A DNA stretch of 64,000 nt, taken from Vitreimonas flagellata. GTDB taxonomy: Bacteria; Pseudomonadota; Alphaproteobacteria; Caulobacterales; Aquidulcibacteraceae. The stretch's first letter is position 1. Each line of letters opens with the position of its first letter. The DNA is taken from contig NZ_SBJL01000004.1 of the NCBI RefSeq assembly GCF_004634425.1, positions 1 through 64,000 on the forward strand. Reading direction: 5' to 3'. The position numbers were made by a program, and so were the translations under genes. Below the pieces are notes generated by a model. That model did no database searches. It worked only from the letters and a program-made list of their open reading frames with translations, and was not told where the DNA came from. Positions 56,957 to 64,000 of the stretch are shown one piece after another.

Positions 56957-57319
56957 ATGGCGCGTATTCTGTTGGCCGAAGACGATGACTCGCTCCGGGG
57001 TTTCCTGGTGACGAGCCTCAGCCGCGCAGGGCATGACGTCGCCGCCTATGGCGATGGCGACGCCGCCTGGGAAGCGCTGGAATTGGGCACGTTCGACCTG
57101 CTTTTGACCGACATCGTCATGCCGGGCCTCGACGGCATAGAGCTCGCGCGCCGCGGCGCAGAGGCCGATCCGGCCATGAAAATCGTCTTCATTACCGGCT
57201 TCGCGGCTGTCGCCCTCTCGGCCCAGAGCCAAGCCCCCAAGGACGCGAAGGTGCTGTCCAAGCCGTTCCACCTGAAGGATCTGGTTGTGGAGATCGAGCG
57301 CGTCATCGCCGCTGCTTAA
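56957..57319 (+). CDS. cpdR: Response regulator CpdR
   Basis: ATG at 56957 gives MARILLAEDDDSLRGFLVTS; the frame upstream is divergent-gene sequence. The 120-residue single-domain receiver has the acidic pocket E8-D9-D10, phospho-acceptor Asp52 in LLLTDIVMPGLDGIELARRG, T-G-F at the conserved Thr position (VFITGFAAVAL), and Lys in KVLSKPFHLKDLVVEIERV. In Caulobacter the unphosphorylated CpdR localises ClpXP to the pole and directs proteolysis of cell-cycle proteins. The close match supports membership in Caulobacterales-like alphaproteobacteria. Confidence 0.93.
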   Translation: MARILLAEDDDSLRGFLVTSLSRAGHDVAAYGDGDAAWEALELGTFDLLLTDIVMPGLDGIELARRGAEADPAMKIVFITGFAAVALSAQSQAPKDAKVLSKPFHLKDLVVEIERVIAAA

Positions 57320-57430
57320 AAGGGTTTGGTGTGGGCGCTGCGCTCAATCCAATCTCTGGCCGATAATCCCGAAACCCGAACTTGCGGCGGACACCGCACC
57401 CGGTCTATATCGCCGGACCCTAAACGGTTC

Positions 57431-57505
<75 letters not shown>

Positions 57506-57568
57506 TTTTCTTCTCTTAAATCAAAGCGTTATGCAGACAGCGCGCACGTTCGTTGCCCGCGCAAAAAA

Positions 57569-57590
57569 TTTGGTAGCGATTTGGTAGCGA
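57569..57590. repeat. Tandem 11-base repeat next to tRNA-Val
   Basis: TTTGGTAGCGA occurs twice without a gap, 64 bases past the tRNA 3' end. Such arms are often integrase-binding sites of an island; that is inference. Confidence 0.45.
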
Positions 57591-57686
57591 AGTCGCCGCC
57601 ACGTCTTGCGATGTGATGATACGGGTTTGCGCCGCCCTGAGACGTCGCAGGCCGCGTCAGGCGCGCACCTTCAACACGCGCGATCC

Positions 57687-58904
57687 TCAAAAGCCGAGCC
57701 CGAAGGGCAGACGCAATTCCTTCGGCGCGGGCATGCGTGTCGGATTGGCGAGCGTGCGCGCCACGTCTTGAGCGCGCGCCTGCATCAAGGATTTGCGAAT
57801 ATCGAGGTGCAGCTCCATCGCCTTGAGCGCGTCGCGCCAGCCTGGCTCGAAGCAAAGGACGTTGCGCTTCACTTCCTGTGCGAGCCCCAGATTCTTCAGT
57901 TCGCGCGCGCGCGTCTTGAGCGCGTCGGTCATGTCCGGTGAACCGTTGGGCGCCCGAAGTTCGGCGAGGCGAACTTGGCCAGTCGCATCGAGATGGCCTG
58001 CGATCAGCTTATCAAGCCGTGTCGGCGCATGCGCCAGCGCCTCGCGCTGCAGCGCCTGGCGTGCATCGTCGCGCGTTCGCTGTCCCAATCGATCGGTCGC
58101 CGCCTCGCGGGCGGCGTTGCGAAAGCCGTGTTGGACGAACTCCCTTGGAATGACGAGGTCGCGCCCGTCGTCGCGCACGCCGCGCAAGACAATATGCGTG
58201 TGCGGGTTGTCGGTATCGAAGTGATCAACCGCAAACCATTCGAGCTTGGTGCCGAGTGCGGTCTCGGCCCGCGCCATCACGTCGCGCGTGTAGGTTTTGA
58301 GGTCGCCGAGGCGGCCGCCGTTCTCGGCCGACAGGATGATCCGGAAATGGCGTTTGTCAGACTGCGCCCAATGCTCGGCGAGGCGCGCGCCGCTCACGCT
58401 ATCGCGCGCGGCGTCGTAGAACACCCAATGCTCCTGGCGCGGAGCTTGGCGGCGATCGCTTTCATCCCGGCTCTGGGCGCCGTCTCGTTCCGTCTCAGTT
58501 TTTGAGAGCCAGATCTCCTCGGCCTTCGCGGCGGAATCGCGCGCGATGTAGCGCGCATGAGCTTTGAGCGCGCCGCCTCCGCCTTTGGCGTGACCGAAGT
58601 AATGCAACTTCACCACCGCTCTCTGACGGCCGTCGAACGCAAAGGGCGTGCGCGGCGTGCGCTTGCGTGCGAACGCCCTTGCCAGCGCGCGAGAAGAGCC
58701 GATCCGCTTCTGCAGTCGCGATGACAAGCTGTCGCTTCCGGCGCCGCGGCGCGCGCCGCCTTCGTGACGGCCGATGAGACTCTCTGCATCAAGGGGGCGG
58801 GTGATGCGCAAGCGCGAGCCTGGCGTGATCACGTCTTTGCCCAGCGCACCGCGAAGCAGCTTGCTGGTGCGAAAGCGTTCGTTGTTCGTCGGAGGCTGCG
58901 ACAT
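57687..58904 (-). CDS. VirD2-like relaxase, short form
   Basis: ATG at 58904 (MSQPPTNNERFRTSK) is taken as the start, about 405 residues; the frame to 58970 covers repeats. The relaxase domain shows VKLHYFGHAKGGGGALKAHA, FRIILSAENGGRLGDLKTYT, the metal site AVDHFDTDNPHTHIVLRGVR and DGRDLVIPREFVQHGFRNAA. It is the same family as the island 1 relaxase, but the DUF3363-type central part is missing. Both proteins end in G-L-x-x-G-F or G-L-G-F. It may be a natural short variant or a deletion product; the active-site motifs are complete. Confidence 0.85.
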   Translation of the reverse strand: MSQPPTNNERFRTSKLLRGALGKDVITPGSRLRITRPLDAESLIGRHEGGARRGAGSDSLSSRLQKRIGSSRALARAFARKRTPRTPFAFDGRQRAVVKLHYFGHAKGGGGALKAHARYIARDSAAKAEEIWLSKTETERDGAQSRDESDRRQAPRQEHWVFYDAARDSVSGARLAEHWAQSDKRHFRIILSAENGGRLGDLKTYTRDVMARAETALGTKLEWFAVDHFDTDNPHTHIVLRGVRDDGRDLVIPREFVQHGFRNAAREAATDRLGQRTRDDARQALQREALAHAPTRLDKLIAGHLDATGQVRLAELRAPNGSPDMTDALKTRARELKNLGLAQEVKRNVLCFEPGWRDALKAMELHLDIRKSLMQARAQDVARTLANPTRMPAPKELRLPFGLGF

Positions 58905-59134
58905 GCGCGAGAAATCCGAGGGTGAGGTGCAAGTAGGGTGCAGGTGGGGTGTCCCGCACCCTGCGATCATGCTTCACACCTTGTGTTTGTGCGAGACATT
59001 TCAAGTGCGTGGCGAAAGAGGTGACTCACCCTTTATCTAGCCATCGCCCACATTTTTTCACACGCTCCCAACCTCGCTGTCGCAAGCCGTCTCAAGTGAT
59101 GTTGCATCAAGACGTGAGTTCTACGCCGCGATCG

Positions 59135-59299
59135 CTATTGCAGCGGCGCCAAACCCGAATGCGCGCGTACCGTCGTCATCAGATATTGGTAGGCGCCTTC
59201 ACGATCTTGGGGCCGCAGCGTCGTCAGCAATCGCGCGCTCACCGCGGCAAGCGCGGTCAAGACATCGCCAGGCTGCACGTGGTCAGGCAAGTGACGCAT
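59135..59299 (-). CDS. Small conserved-looking ORF upstream of the relaxase, possibly frameshifted
   Basis: The frame from ATG 59299 gives 54 residues, MRHLPDHVQPGDVLTALAAV and SARLLTTLRPQDREGAYQYL followed by MTTVRAHSGLAPLQ. Coding character continues upstream in the same frame (NLAVDIANRINEV), but a stop at about 59352 precedes it and no start codon lies between. The ATG at 59354 (MTDDSES) is in another frame, so a one-base shift in a longer gene of about 75 residues is possible. It lies between traF and the relaxase. The function is unknown. Confidence 0.4.
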   Translation of the reverse strand: MRHLPDHVQPGDVLTALAAVSARLLTTLRPQDREGAYQYLMTTVRAHSGLAPLQ

Positions 59300-59417
59300 A
59301 ACCTCGTTGATGCGGTTGGCGATATCGACGGCGAGATTCGGAGTCGTCGGTCATGGCTCTTGCGTTCCTGCCAAGCGTGTCGCCGTGGTGGGTCATTATA
59401 CGCTGCCTGGCGGTCCT

Positions 59418-59924
59418 TCAAAGCCGTCGCCAGACGCCCTCGATTGTCTGGACATCGATTGGTCCCCAATAGCGCCCGTCGAAGGAATCGGCGGTGTCGC
59501 CCAGGATCAGAACTTCGTTGGGACCAAGGACGCGGCACGCCTCCCAAGCCGGCAGCGCAGCGCCGGTGCTGTCATAGGCGCGCCGCTCATAGGAAAGGCC
59601 GCCATTGAGCGTCACCGCATCGCCGCGCGCGCAGACATGGTCGCCAGCCAATGCTGCGACGCGTTTGATGAACCTGTCGCGGGGACCGTTGAAGCGGCGG
59701 GCCGCCGCCGCCGCAGGGGCGACGTCAATGGCGCGCACCGTAACAAACGAGCCGCGTTCGAGTGGCTCATCGGTGCGGATGTAGAATCCGACCGGAACAG
59801 AGGGCGTGTGATTATAAAGGAGACGATCCTCGACCGCTGGCAGTGCCAGCGCAGCCAAGGCGGCGAGCGCCGCCGCGCTCACGACGGCAACTATCGGCCA
59901 TCGACGTCGCATGGGCGCAAGCAT
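59418..59924 (-). CDS. TraF-like conjugal transfer signal peptidase (S26 family)
   Basis: The start is uncertain (59948, 59924 or 59912). The roughly 168-residue product has an N-terminal membrane helix (about 8-30), then the S26 signatures TPSVPVGFYIRTDEPLERGS with catalytic Ser, RDRFIKRVAALAGDHVCARG with catalytic Lys, and LILGDTADSFDGRYWGPIDV. This is the TraF/LepB-like protease that matures and cyclises conjugative pilin in IncP-type systems. Island 2 therefore probably includes a conjugation system further right. Confidence 0.87.
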   Translation of the reverse strand: MLAPMRRRWPIVAVVSAAALAALAALALPAVEDRLLYNHTPSVPVGFYIRTDEPLERGSFVTVRAIDVAPAAAAARRFNGPRDRFIKRVAALAGDHVCARGDAVTLNGGLSYERRAYDSTGAALPAWEACRVLGPNEVLILGDTADSFDGRYWGPIDVQTIEGVWRRL

Positions 59925-60008
59925 GTGTTGCGCCGAGAGAGTCGCCAACTCAATGCACGCGGTCGGGGCGCCCGAGCCCGCGCGAAGCGCGCGGACTCGG
60001 GAAGGTCT

Positions 60009-60371
60009 TTAGTATTCACTCGGCAAGAAAATGACGTCGTTCTGGAGCCAGAGCGTGATTTCCGGCAACGGAAAGTCGGTGAATGAGATGACCTGAGACG
60101 TCACGCAAGTGTGGTCGCCATCCTCGCACGTGAGAACAGCGCTTCGGTTTTCGGCGACCTTCAGCATCCAGACCTGAAAGGGTTCGGCGCGGACGCGTGG
60201 ATCGTGCTGATGCGAGGCGATGGCGTCCAAGAGCCAATAGGCGCCGCCGGCTTCAGCAACATAGTGTGCGCCGTCCGTATAGGTGATCGAGGGCCAGAGC
60301 GGATGGCGATACCAGTGCTCGCTGCCGGTGAAGCTGAGAAGATCGCTCGCGCGAAGGGGTTTCGACGACAT
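60009..60371 (-). CDS. DUF6876 family protein
   Basis: The 120-residue cytosolic protein has SFTGSEHWYRHPLWPSITYT, DGAHYVAEAGGAYWLLDAIA and SHQHDPRVRAEPFQVWMLKV, which follow the DUF6876 pattern seen widely on integrative elements and plasmids. The function is unknown. It is co-directional with the SSB and TraF genes. Codon use does not differ clearly from the neighbours. Confidence 0.75.
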   Translation of the reverse strand: MSSKPLRASDLLSFTGSEHWYRHPLWPSITYTDGAHYVAEAGGAYWLLDAIASHQHDPRVRAEPFQVWMLKVAENRSAVLTCEDGDHTCVTSQVISFTDFPLPEITLWLQNDVIFLPSEY

Positions 60372-60451
60372 GATGTTCGTCTCCCGTGAAGTGTGAAGAT
60401 GTTGGCGGGGTGCGCCGCTCCCTCACATCAGCGGGAGCGGCGCTTTGCGTT

Positions 60452-60796
60452 TCAGGCGGCTTCGCTGTCAGCTTCGGCCATGCCGAGCGACTTGACCTTG
60501 CCCTCAGCGGGATCAATGGCGACGAAGACTTTGCCGACCCAGCGCGAAGTCGCGCGATCCTTCCAGCGATCGTGGCGCAGGACGCCGGTGACTTCGGCCA
60601 GGACGCCCTTACGCATCGCCTTGGCGGCTTCTTGTTGCGCTGGGCAGAAAATCTCGACCGTGAAGCGATCCTTGCGCTCACCGCTGGGCACTTCGAGCCA
60701 GAGTGAGACAATGTCGGTTGTGCTGCCGCGAAATTCGAGGGTGCGGACTTTCGGATCTTCGAGCAATTTGCCGGTGAGCGTGACGCGGTTGTTCAT
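60452..60796 (-). CDS. Single-stranded DNA-binding-like OB-fold protein
   Basis: ATG at 60796 (MNNRVTLTGKLLEDPKVRTL) follows AGGAGACACCCC. The 114-residue protein has an OB-fold: VTLTGKLLEDPKVRTLEFRG, VSLWLEVPSGERKDRFTVEI, FCPAQQEAAKAMRKGVLAEV and TGVLRHDRWKDRATSRWVGK. It lacks the long acidic tail and the canonical tip of chromosomal SSB. Similar proteins are encoded in the replication or transfer region of island elements and probably coat transferred DNA. Confidence 0.8.
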   Translation of the reverse strand: MNNRVTLTGKLLEDPKVRTLEFRGSTTDIVSLWLEVPSGERKDRFTVEIFCPAQQEAAKAMRKGVLAEVTGVLRHDRWKDRATSRWVGKVFVAIDPAEGKVKSLGMAEADSEAA

Positions 60797-61101
60797 GGGG
60801 TGTCTCCTTTGCTTGTCCGCTTGAGAGCGGAGCCGCGGGAGCTCGCCCGCGACGGCGCTTTTCGCGCCCGGCCATGAGGCGGCGGCTGCAAGGAGAAAAT
60901 GGTGGGGCCCGCGTCCGCCAGGACCGAAGGCGGCGAAGCCGCGCGGGGAAACGATTTTGTCCTTGTGGGCGACGACGGCCGGGCGGAGATGGCGACGGCG
61001 TGGGTGAGGTCGTGCGGCGGACTTCAAGCCGCCAAGCTGAGACAGCGCGTGATGCGATCCGAGCGCTCAGTTAGCTCGCTGTGTGGGGGGACGTGGGTCC
61101 G
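60797..61101. other. 305-base gap without a gene
   Basis: The region is GC-rich and contains inverted fragments (GGGCCCGCG near 60904, GGCGGCGAAGCCGC near 60928) but no frame with coding character. It separates the SSB-like gene from the Toprim gene and includes the SSB promoter. Confidence 0.4.
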
Positions 61102-61986
61102 CTAATGGGCTTCTGCACGCGCCCAATCGTTCCAATCGGAATAGCCGCTCGGCGGTAAAGCGACGTCGCAAACGATCGAACTCTCTGCACGCGCGCGTAG
61201 CCGCGCTGCTGCCGCAAGGCCCGCCTCATCATTGTCAGCGGCGATGATGAGCCGGTCGATGACGGGCGGCGGCTCAAACTGCGCGAGGTTTTCCGCGCTC
61301 AAGAAGGCCCAGGCGCCGGCGCCAAGCGCGCGTCTGGCTGAGAGCGCGGTTTCCAAGCCTTCAGCAACGACAAGCGTGTCGCCAGGCGCATCGATCCGCA
61401 CATAAGCGCCCATCAAACGGCCGATCGTGCGCCGCGGTGTTGCAAGCGCGGCTTTGGACGCGCCGTGCGCGGTGAGCAGTGTGACTTGTATACCTTGTAT
61501 ATCGCCCTGCGGATCGACCAGCGCCGCAACGAGCGCCGGCCGGCGGTCGCGGTCTTCAAGGCTTGTCATGCGTGGATGGAAGCGGAGCACGTCGGGCCCT
61601 GGCAGTTCGCCCTCGATGGCGCGCCCGCGCAGATAGCGCTCGGCAATTGAGCCTGCGAGCGGCTTACTCTCATTCCAGAGTCTGAGCATGCGAGCGTGGC
61701 GATCTTCATCGCCACGCTCGGGCTTAAGCCGCACGATTGGCTCGCTCGGTGGCGGCGTTTGTGAATCGTCCTCGTCGAGCAGTCCCAAATCCGCGAACTC
61801 GTCGCGCACCGCACGCCAATCATCGCGCGGGCTGAAGCAATGAATGAGGACACGGCCGTCCTCAGTCTCCAGCAGCGAGACCGAGCGATCGGCGGGCCCA
61901 TGTCCCGGCCCGCGCACGAGCGCGCGTCGTCCGCCATCGAGCAGGACGCCGCCCATCGCATCGACGATGCGCTTAAGCCGCGACAT
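61102..61986 (-). CDS. Toprim domain protein (DUF7146-like primase/helicase fragment)
   Basis: ATG at 61986 (MSRLKRIVDAMGGVLLDGGR) is chosen. The 294-residue protein has an N-terminal zinc-free CHC2-like remnant (ALVRGPGHGPADRSVSLLET), a linker with SIAERYLRGRAIEGELPGPD, and a Toprim fold: DTLVVAEGLETALSARRALG (Glu), then DRLIIAADNDEAGLAAAARL (D-x-D). This architecture is common on integrative conjugative elements, where it may act in plasmid-like replication. The start overlaps the ArdC-like gene by 14 bases. Confidence 0.87.
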   Translation of the reverse strand: MSRLKRIVDAMGGVLLDGGRRALVRGPGHGPADRSVSLLETEDGRVLIHCFSPRDDWRAVRDEFADLGLLDEDDSQTPPPSEPIVRLKPERGDEDRHARMLRLWNESKPLAGSIAERYLRGRAIEGELPGPDVLRFHPRMTSLEDRDRRPALVAALVDPQGDIQGIQVTLLTAHGASKAALATPRRTIGRLMGAYVRIDAPGDTLVVAEGLETALSARRALGAGAWAFLSAENLAQFEPPPVIDRLIIAADNDEAGLAAAARLRARAESSIVCDVALPPSGYSDWNDWARAEAH

Positions 61987-62875
61987 CGCCCGCTCCGGGC
62001 GGCGGGCTCTTGTCGAGCAGCCAATCGACCGCCAATTGCGCTTGCGCGGCCGCGTGGAAGAACGCGCGCTTGTCGGAACGGAGAATTGACATCCAGTGTC
62101 CAATATAGGCGGCGTGATCGAAGATGTGATCGGGCGGCAGCCGAAGATGGGCGCCAAGGATCGCGGCGCCAATCTCGGCGACCAATTCTTCTGCCGCGAC
62201 CGCTTGCTTGTCGAAGCGCCTGGATAGGTCGCGCCCGACCCGGTGCGGCGCTGCTGTTGCATGCACGGCTTCATGGTTCAAAGTGGCGGCGTAAGCCTCC
62301 GGGCTGTCGAAAGCGCAAAGCGGCGGCATGGCGATGACATCGCGACTCGGGATGTAGCAGGCTGTGTCACGCGAGAGCATGCGGGCAATGTCTAATCCGG
62401 CGAACCAGTCTTCATGCGCCGCGATCGGCGCAATGGCGCTGTGCTCGGCCCGCGGATGAAAGGCCTCACTCAAGCCTTCGATCTGGTCGGCGTTGAAGGC
62501 CACATAGGCTTTCAGGAAGCGGAATGTTTCATCGCTTGAGCCGGTCTCGCTCCGCGCCTCGCGACGTTGGGCGATTCCATAATAGACGACAAGTTCGCCG
62601 CGTTCTCCCTTGCGCACATGAGCGCCGAGTTTGGCGGCCTGTCTGTAGGTCAGCCAATAAGGCGAGGCATAGCCGTGGGCGGCGGAAGCGAGCCAGAGCA
62701 TGATGGTATTGACGCCTCGATAGCATTCCCCGGTTGCGCGGCGGGGCAGGACGGGACCAGTGCGCGCGCCATCCCAAGGCCTGCGCCATGGCATCACGCC
62801 TTGTTCCAAAGAAGCGAGGATGCGTGTGCTGATATCGGCGGCGATGTCGCGCCGCGCGTGTGCGGAAGTCGTCAT
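61973..62875 (-). CDS. ArdC-like antirestriction protein with metallopeptidase domain
   Basis: M5 (62875) or M1 (62887) may be the start. The 300-residue protein has an N-terminal ssDNA-binding ArdC domain (RDIAADISTRILASLEQGVM, PWRRPWDG, ECYRGVNTIMLWLASAAHGY, YWLTYRQAAKLGAHVRKGER) and a C-terminal zincin-like domain with LNHEAVHATAAPHRVGRDLS, where HEAVH is the zinc motif. ArdC proteins protect incoming DNA from restriction during conjugation. This supports active or recent transfer of island 2. Confidence 0.9.
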   Translation of the reverse strand: MTTSAHARRDIAADISTRILASLEQGVMPWRRPWDGARTGPVLPRRATGECYRGVNTIMLWLASAAHGYASPYWLTYRQAAKLGAHVRKGERGELVVYYGIAQRREARSETGSSDETFRFLKAYVAFNADQIEGLSEAFHPRAEHSAIAPIAAHEDWFAGLDIARMLSRDTACYIPSRDVIAMPPLCAFDSPEAYAATLNHEAVHATAAPHRVGRDLSRRFDKQAVAAEELVAEIGAAILGAHLRLPPDHIFDHAAYIGHWMSILRSDKRAFFHAAAQAQLAVDWLLDKSPPPGAGDVAA

Positions 62876-62953
62876 GGATTGTCTCACTTGAGTGTCCGGG
62901 GCGCGATCGGCCCCGCGGCGCGGGACCGATCGGCCATGAGTGGACGTGGGTGA

Positions 62954-64000
62954 TCAGTGCTGGGCGGCGAGCGAGGCCTCAGCGGCGTTGGTCAGCGCCA
63001 GCGCGCCTTCGCCAAGCGGCGTCACCAGACAATCGGGCAACCAGCGCGATTGCGCGAATGCCTTGGCGGCCGCGTCCGCGAATTCGTGCTTCTTCAGCTT
63101 GGCCAGCGCCTTCAGTTTGACGCTTCTCTTGGCCTCCGGCAGATCGGCAAAATCTGAGCCTTCCGCCAAAGCGTCGAGCGCATATTGCTTCGAGGTGCGC
63201 TGCCAGAAGGCGCTGTCGGGCGACCAATGCGCGCTCATGTCGAGCCGGATTGCGGCGGCGATCGCGTCGGCGGAGCGCTGACGTTCGCGGTCCTGAGCGC
63301 TCGCGCCCTCGTGGTGGAGATCGATGGTCTCGGCGACAAGAATTGCGAGGCACGACAGCAGCGTCTCGTCATCGAGGGCCAACGCCTCGATAAAGGTCTC
63401 CGGGAACGTGCGCGCGGAGCGCAGGGTCGCAAAGACCTCGTCATCACCGAAGTCACGTGCGGTGGCGTTGATTTCAGGCCCGACCAGATCGCCCGACCCC
63501 GCGCTCTGCTGCGCGAGCGTGCAGACCAGGAGCGCAAGCGCAACATGTACGTCGCTGGCGACGCCCGCGCGTATAGCGCGAGTGCGCGCCAGCGTGAGGT
63601 CGCGCGTCAGCGCCTTGCTGAGTGACGCGCCGGCGGGGGCGCCTTCGTCCGCATCGTCTTCGCCGCTGTCCTCGCCGGCCTTTGCCTTGCTGCGCAGTTT
63701 ATCGAGCGCCTTCAGATCGGCGCGGCGAATGAGCCCGCGTTGGATCGTCGGCTTGCCGTCACGATCGACGCCCACAATCGCGCCTGCGTGCGCCATCAAA
63801 GCGGGATCGTAAATGCGCGCGGCTTCGGCAATGGCGTCTCGTTCGCCATCGAGCGCCTCGCGCCGATCCCAGAGAGCGTCAGCCTCTGGGCCGTCCTCGA
63901 TGCCTTCGAGTTCGCTGTCGATCCGCTCGATCTCGGCATCGACGGCTGCAAGACGGCGCTTTTCCTTGGCCGTAAGCTTGCGCTCGCCGGGGCGAAGCCG
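62954..64000 (-). CDS. ParB-like partition protein, C-terminal part (runs off right edge)
   Basis: The frame stays open to 64000, so the N-terminus is outside the window. The visible part has RLRPGERKLTAKEKRRLAAV, DAEIERIDSELEGIEDGPEA (coiled coil), DPALMAHAGAIVGVDRDGKP, and a helical C-terminal region (SLSKALTRDLTLARTRAIRA, FIEALALDDETLLSCLAILV). This corresponds to the C-terminal part of the large ParB/RepB/Spo0J-type proteins found on alphaproteobacterial integrative elements. It would serve partition or regulation of the island. The ParB nuclease and HTH part should be just right of the edge. Confidence 0.75.
   Translation of the reverse strand, partial: RLRPGERKLTAKEKRRLAAVDAEIERIDSELEGIEDGPEADALWDRREALDGERDAIAEAARIYDPALMAHAGAIVGVDRDGKPTIQRGLIRRADLKALDKLRSKAKAGEDSGEDDADEGAPAGASLSKALTRDLTLARTRAIRAGVASDVHVALALLVCTLAQQSAGSGDLVGPEINATARDFGDDEVFATLRSARTFPETFIEALALDDETLLSCLAILVAETIDLHHEGASAQDRERQRSADAIAAAIRLDMSAHWSPDSAFWQRTSKQYALDALAEGSDFADLPEAKRSVKLKALAKLKKHEFADAAAKAFAQSRWLPDCLVTPLGEGALALTNAAEASLAAQH

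Larger units (their letters stand above)
57506..64000. mobile_element. Genomic island 2 (left part), integrated at tRNA-Val
   Basis: Directly after tRNA-Val(GAC), core-type genes give way to transfer and maintenance genes: relaxase, TraF-like peptidase, DUF6876, SSB, Toprim, ArdC-like and ParB-like proteins, all on the minus strand. The integrase and the tRNA-derived right boundary should lie beyond 64000. A tandem 11-base repeat TTTGGTAGCGA (57569-57590) lies next to the tRNA. Confidence 0.75.

Overview
The window looks like a chromosome piece from a high-GC alphaproteobacterium, most likely Caulobacterales or a close relative (Hyphomonadaceae, Terricaulis or Vitreimonas type). The grounds are a CpdR-type response regulator, an alphaproteobacterial hemC-hemD-Mic60-hemY cluster, TonB-dependent receptors, and a CIO-type cytochrome bd with a DUF2474 peptide. 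The genus is inference; no rRNA is present.

Region A (1-11.6 kb) is a cassette-like array. A roughly 100-bp imperfect palindrome, always in the + orientation, recurs about 13 times, nearly always one copy per gene or small gene group, and I found no copy to the right of 11.65 kb. The units carry a HigBA-type toxin-antitoxin pair, a TIR-Sel1 protein, a GST, two SnoaL-like proteins, an alpha/beta-hydrolase-LuxR fusion, a GT51-like fragment and several small membrane proteins. The first copy is joined to the 3' end of a group II intron whose body lies left of the window. The layout resembles an integron array, but no canonical attC core and no IntI are visible.

Region B (11.6-18.9 kb) is the integrase-proximal end of an integrative/mobilisable island: a Tat-like paralogue cluster, an XRE regulator with operators, two HTH proteins, a VirD2-like relaxase with DUF3363-type extension, an HI1419/HI1420-type toxin-antitoxin pair, and a tyrosine integrase next to a displaced 3' half of tRNA-Arg(CCG). 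The intact tRNA should lie left of the window, so region A is probably inside the same island.

Region C (18.9-57.5 kb) is mostly core chromosome: tRNA-Thr, a FadJ/FadB-like beta-oxidation protein, a patatin lipoprotein, the haem cluster, tsaD, two pairs of tiny membrane peptides when those at 0.3 kb are counted, a TetR next to gpsA, a Rieske protein, DUF2167, a DUF350-protease-pyrF operon, bdhA with a patatin-like hydrolase, cydAB with DUF2474, a pterin dehydratase, an amino-acid permease, yggT-yggU-folD, tRNA-Ala, an M28 peptidase, a TetR/TonB-receptor pair, an ABC-F ATPase, a VOC protein, typA, a possible small RNA, an N-formylglutamate amidohydrolase-like protein, cpdR and tRNA-Val.

Region D (57.5-64 kb) starts at the 3' end of tRNA-Val(GAC) and is a second conjugative or mobilisable island: a shortened relaxase of the same family as in region B, a TraF-like peptidase, DUF6876, an SSB-like protein, a Toprim protein, an ArdC-like protein and a partial ParB-like protein running off the right edge.
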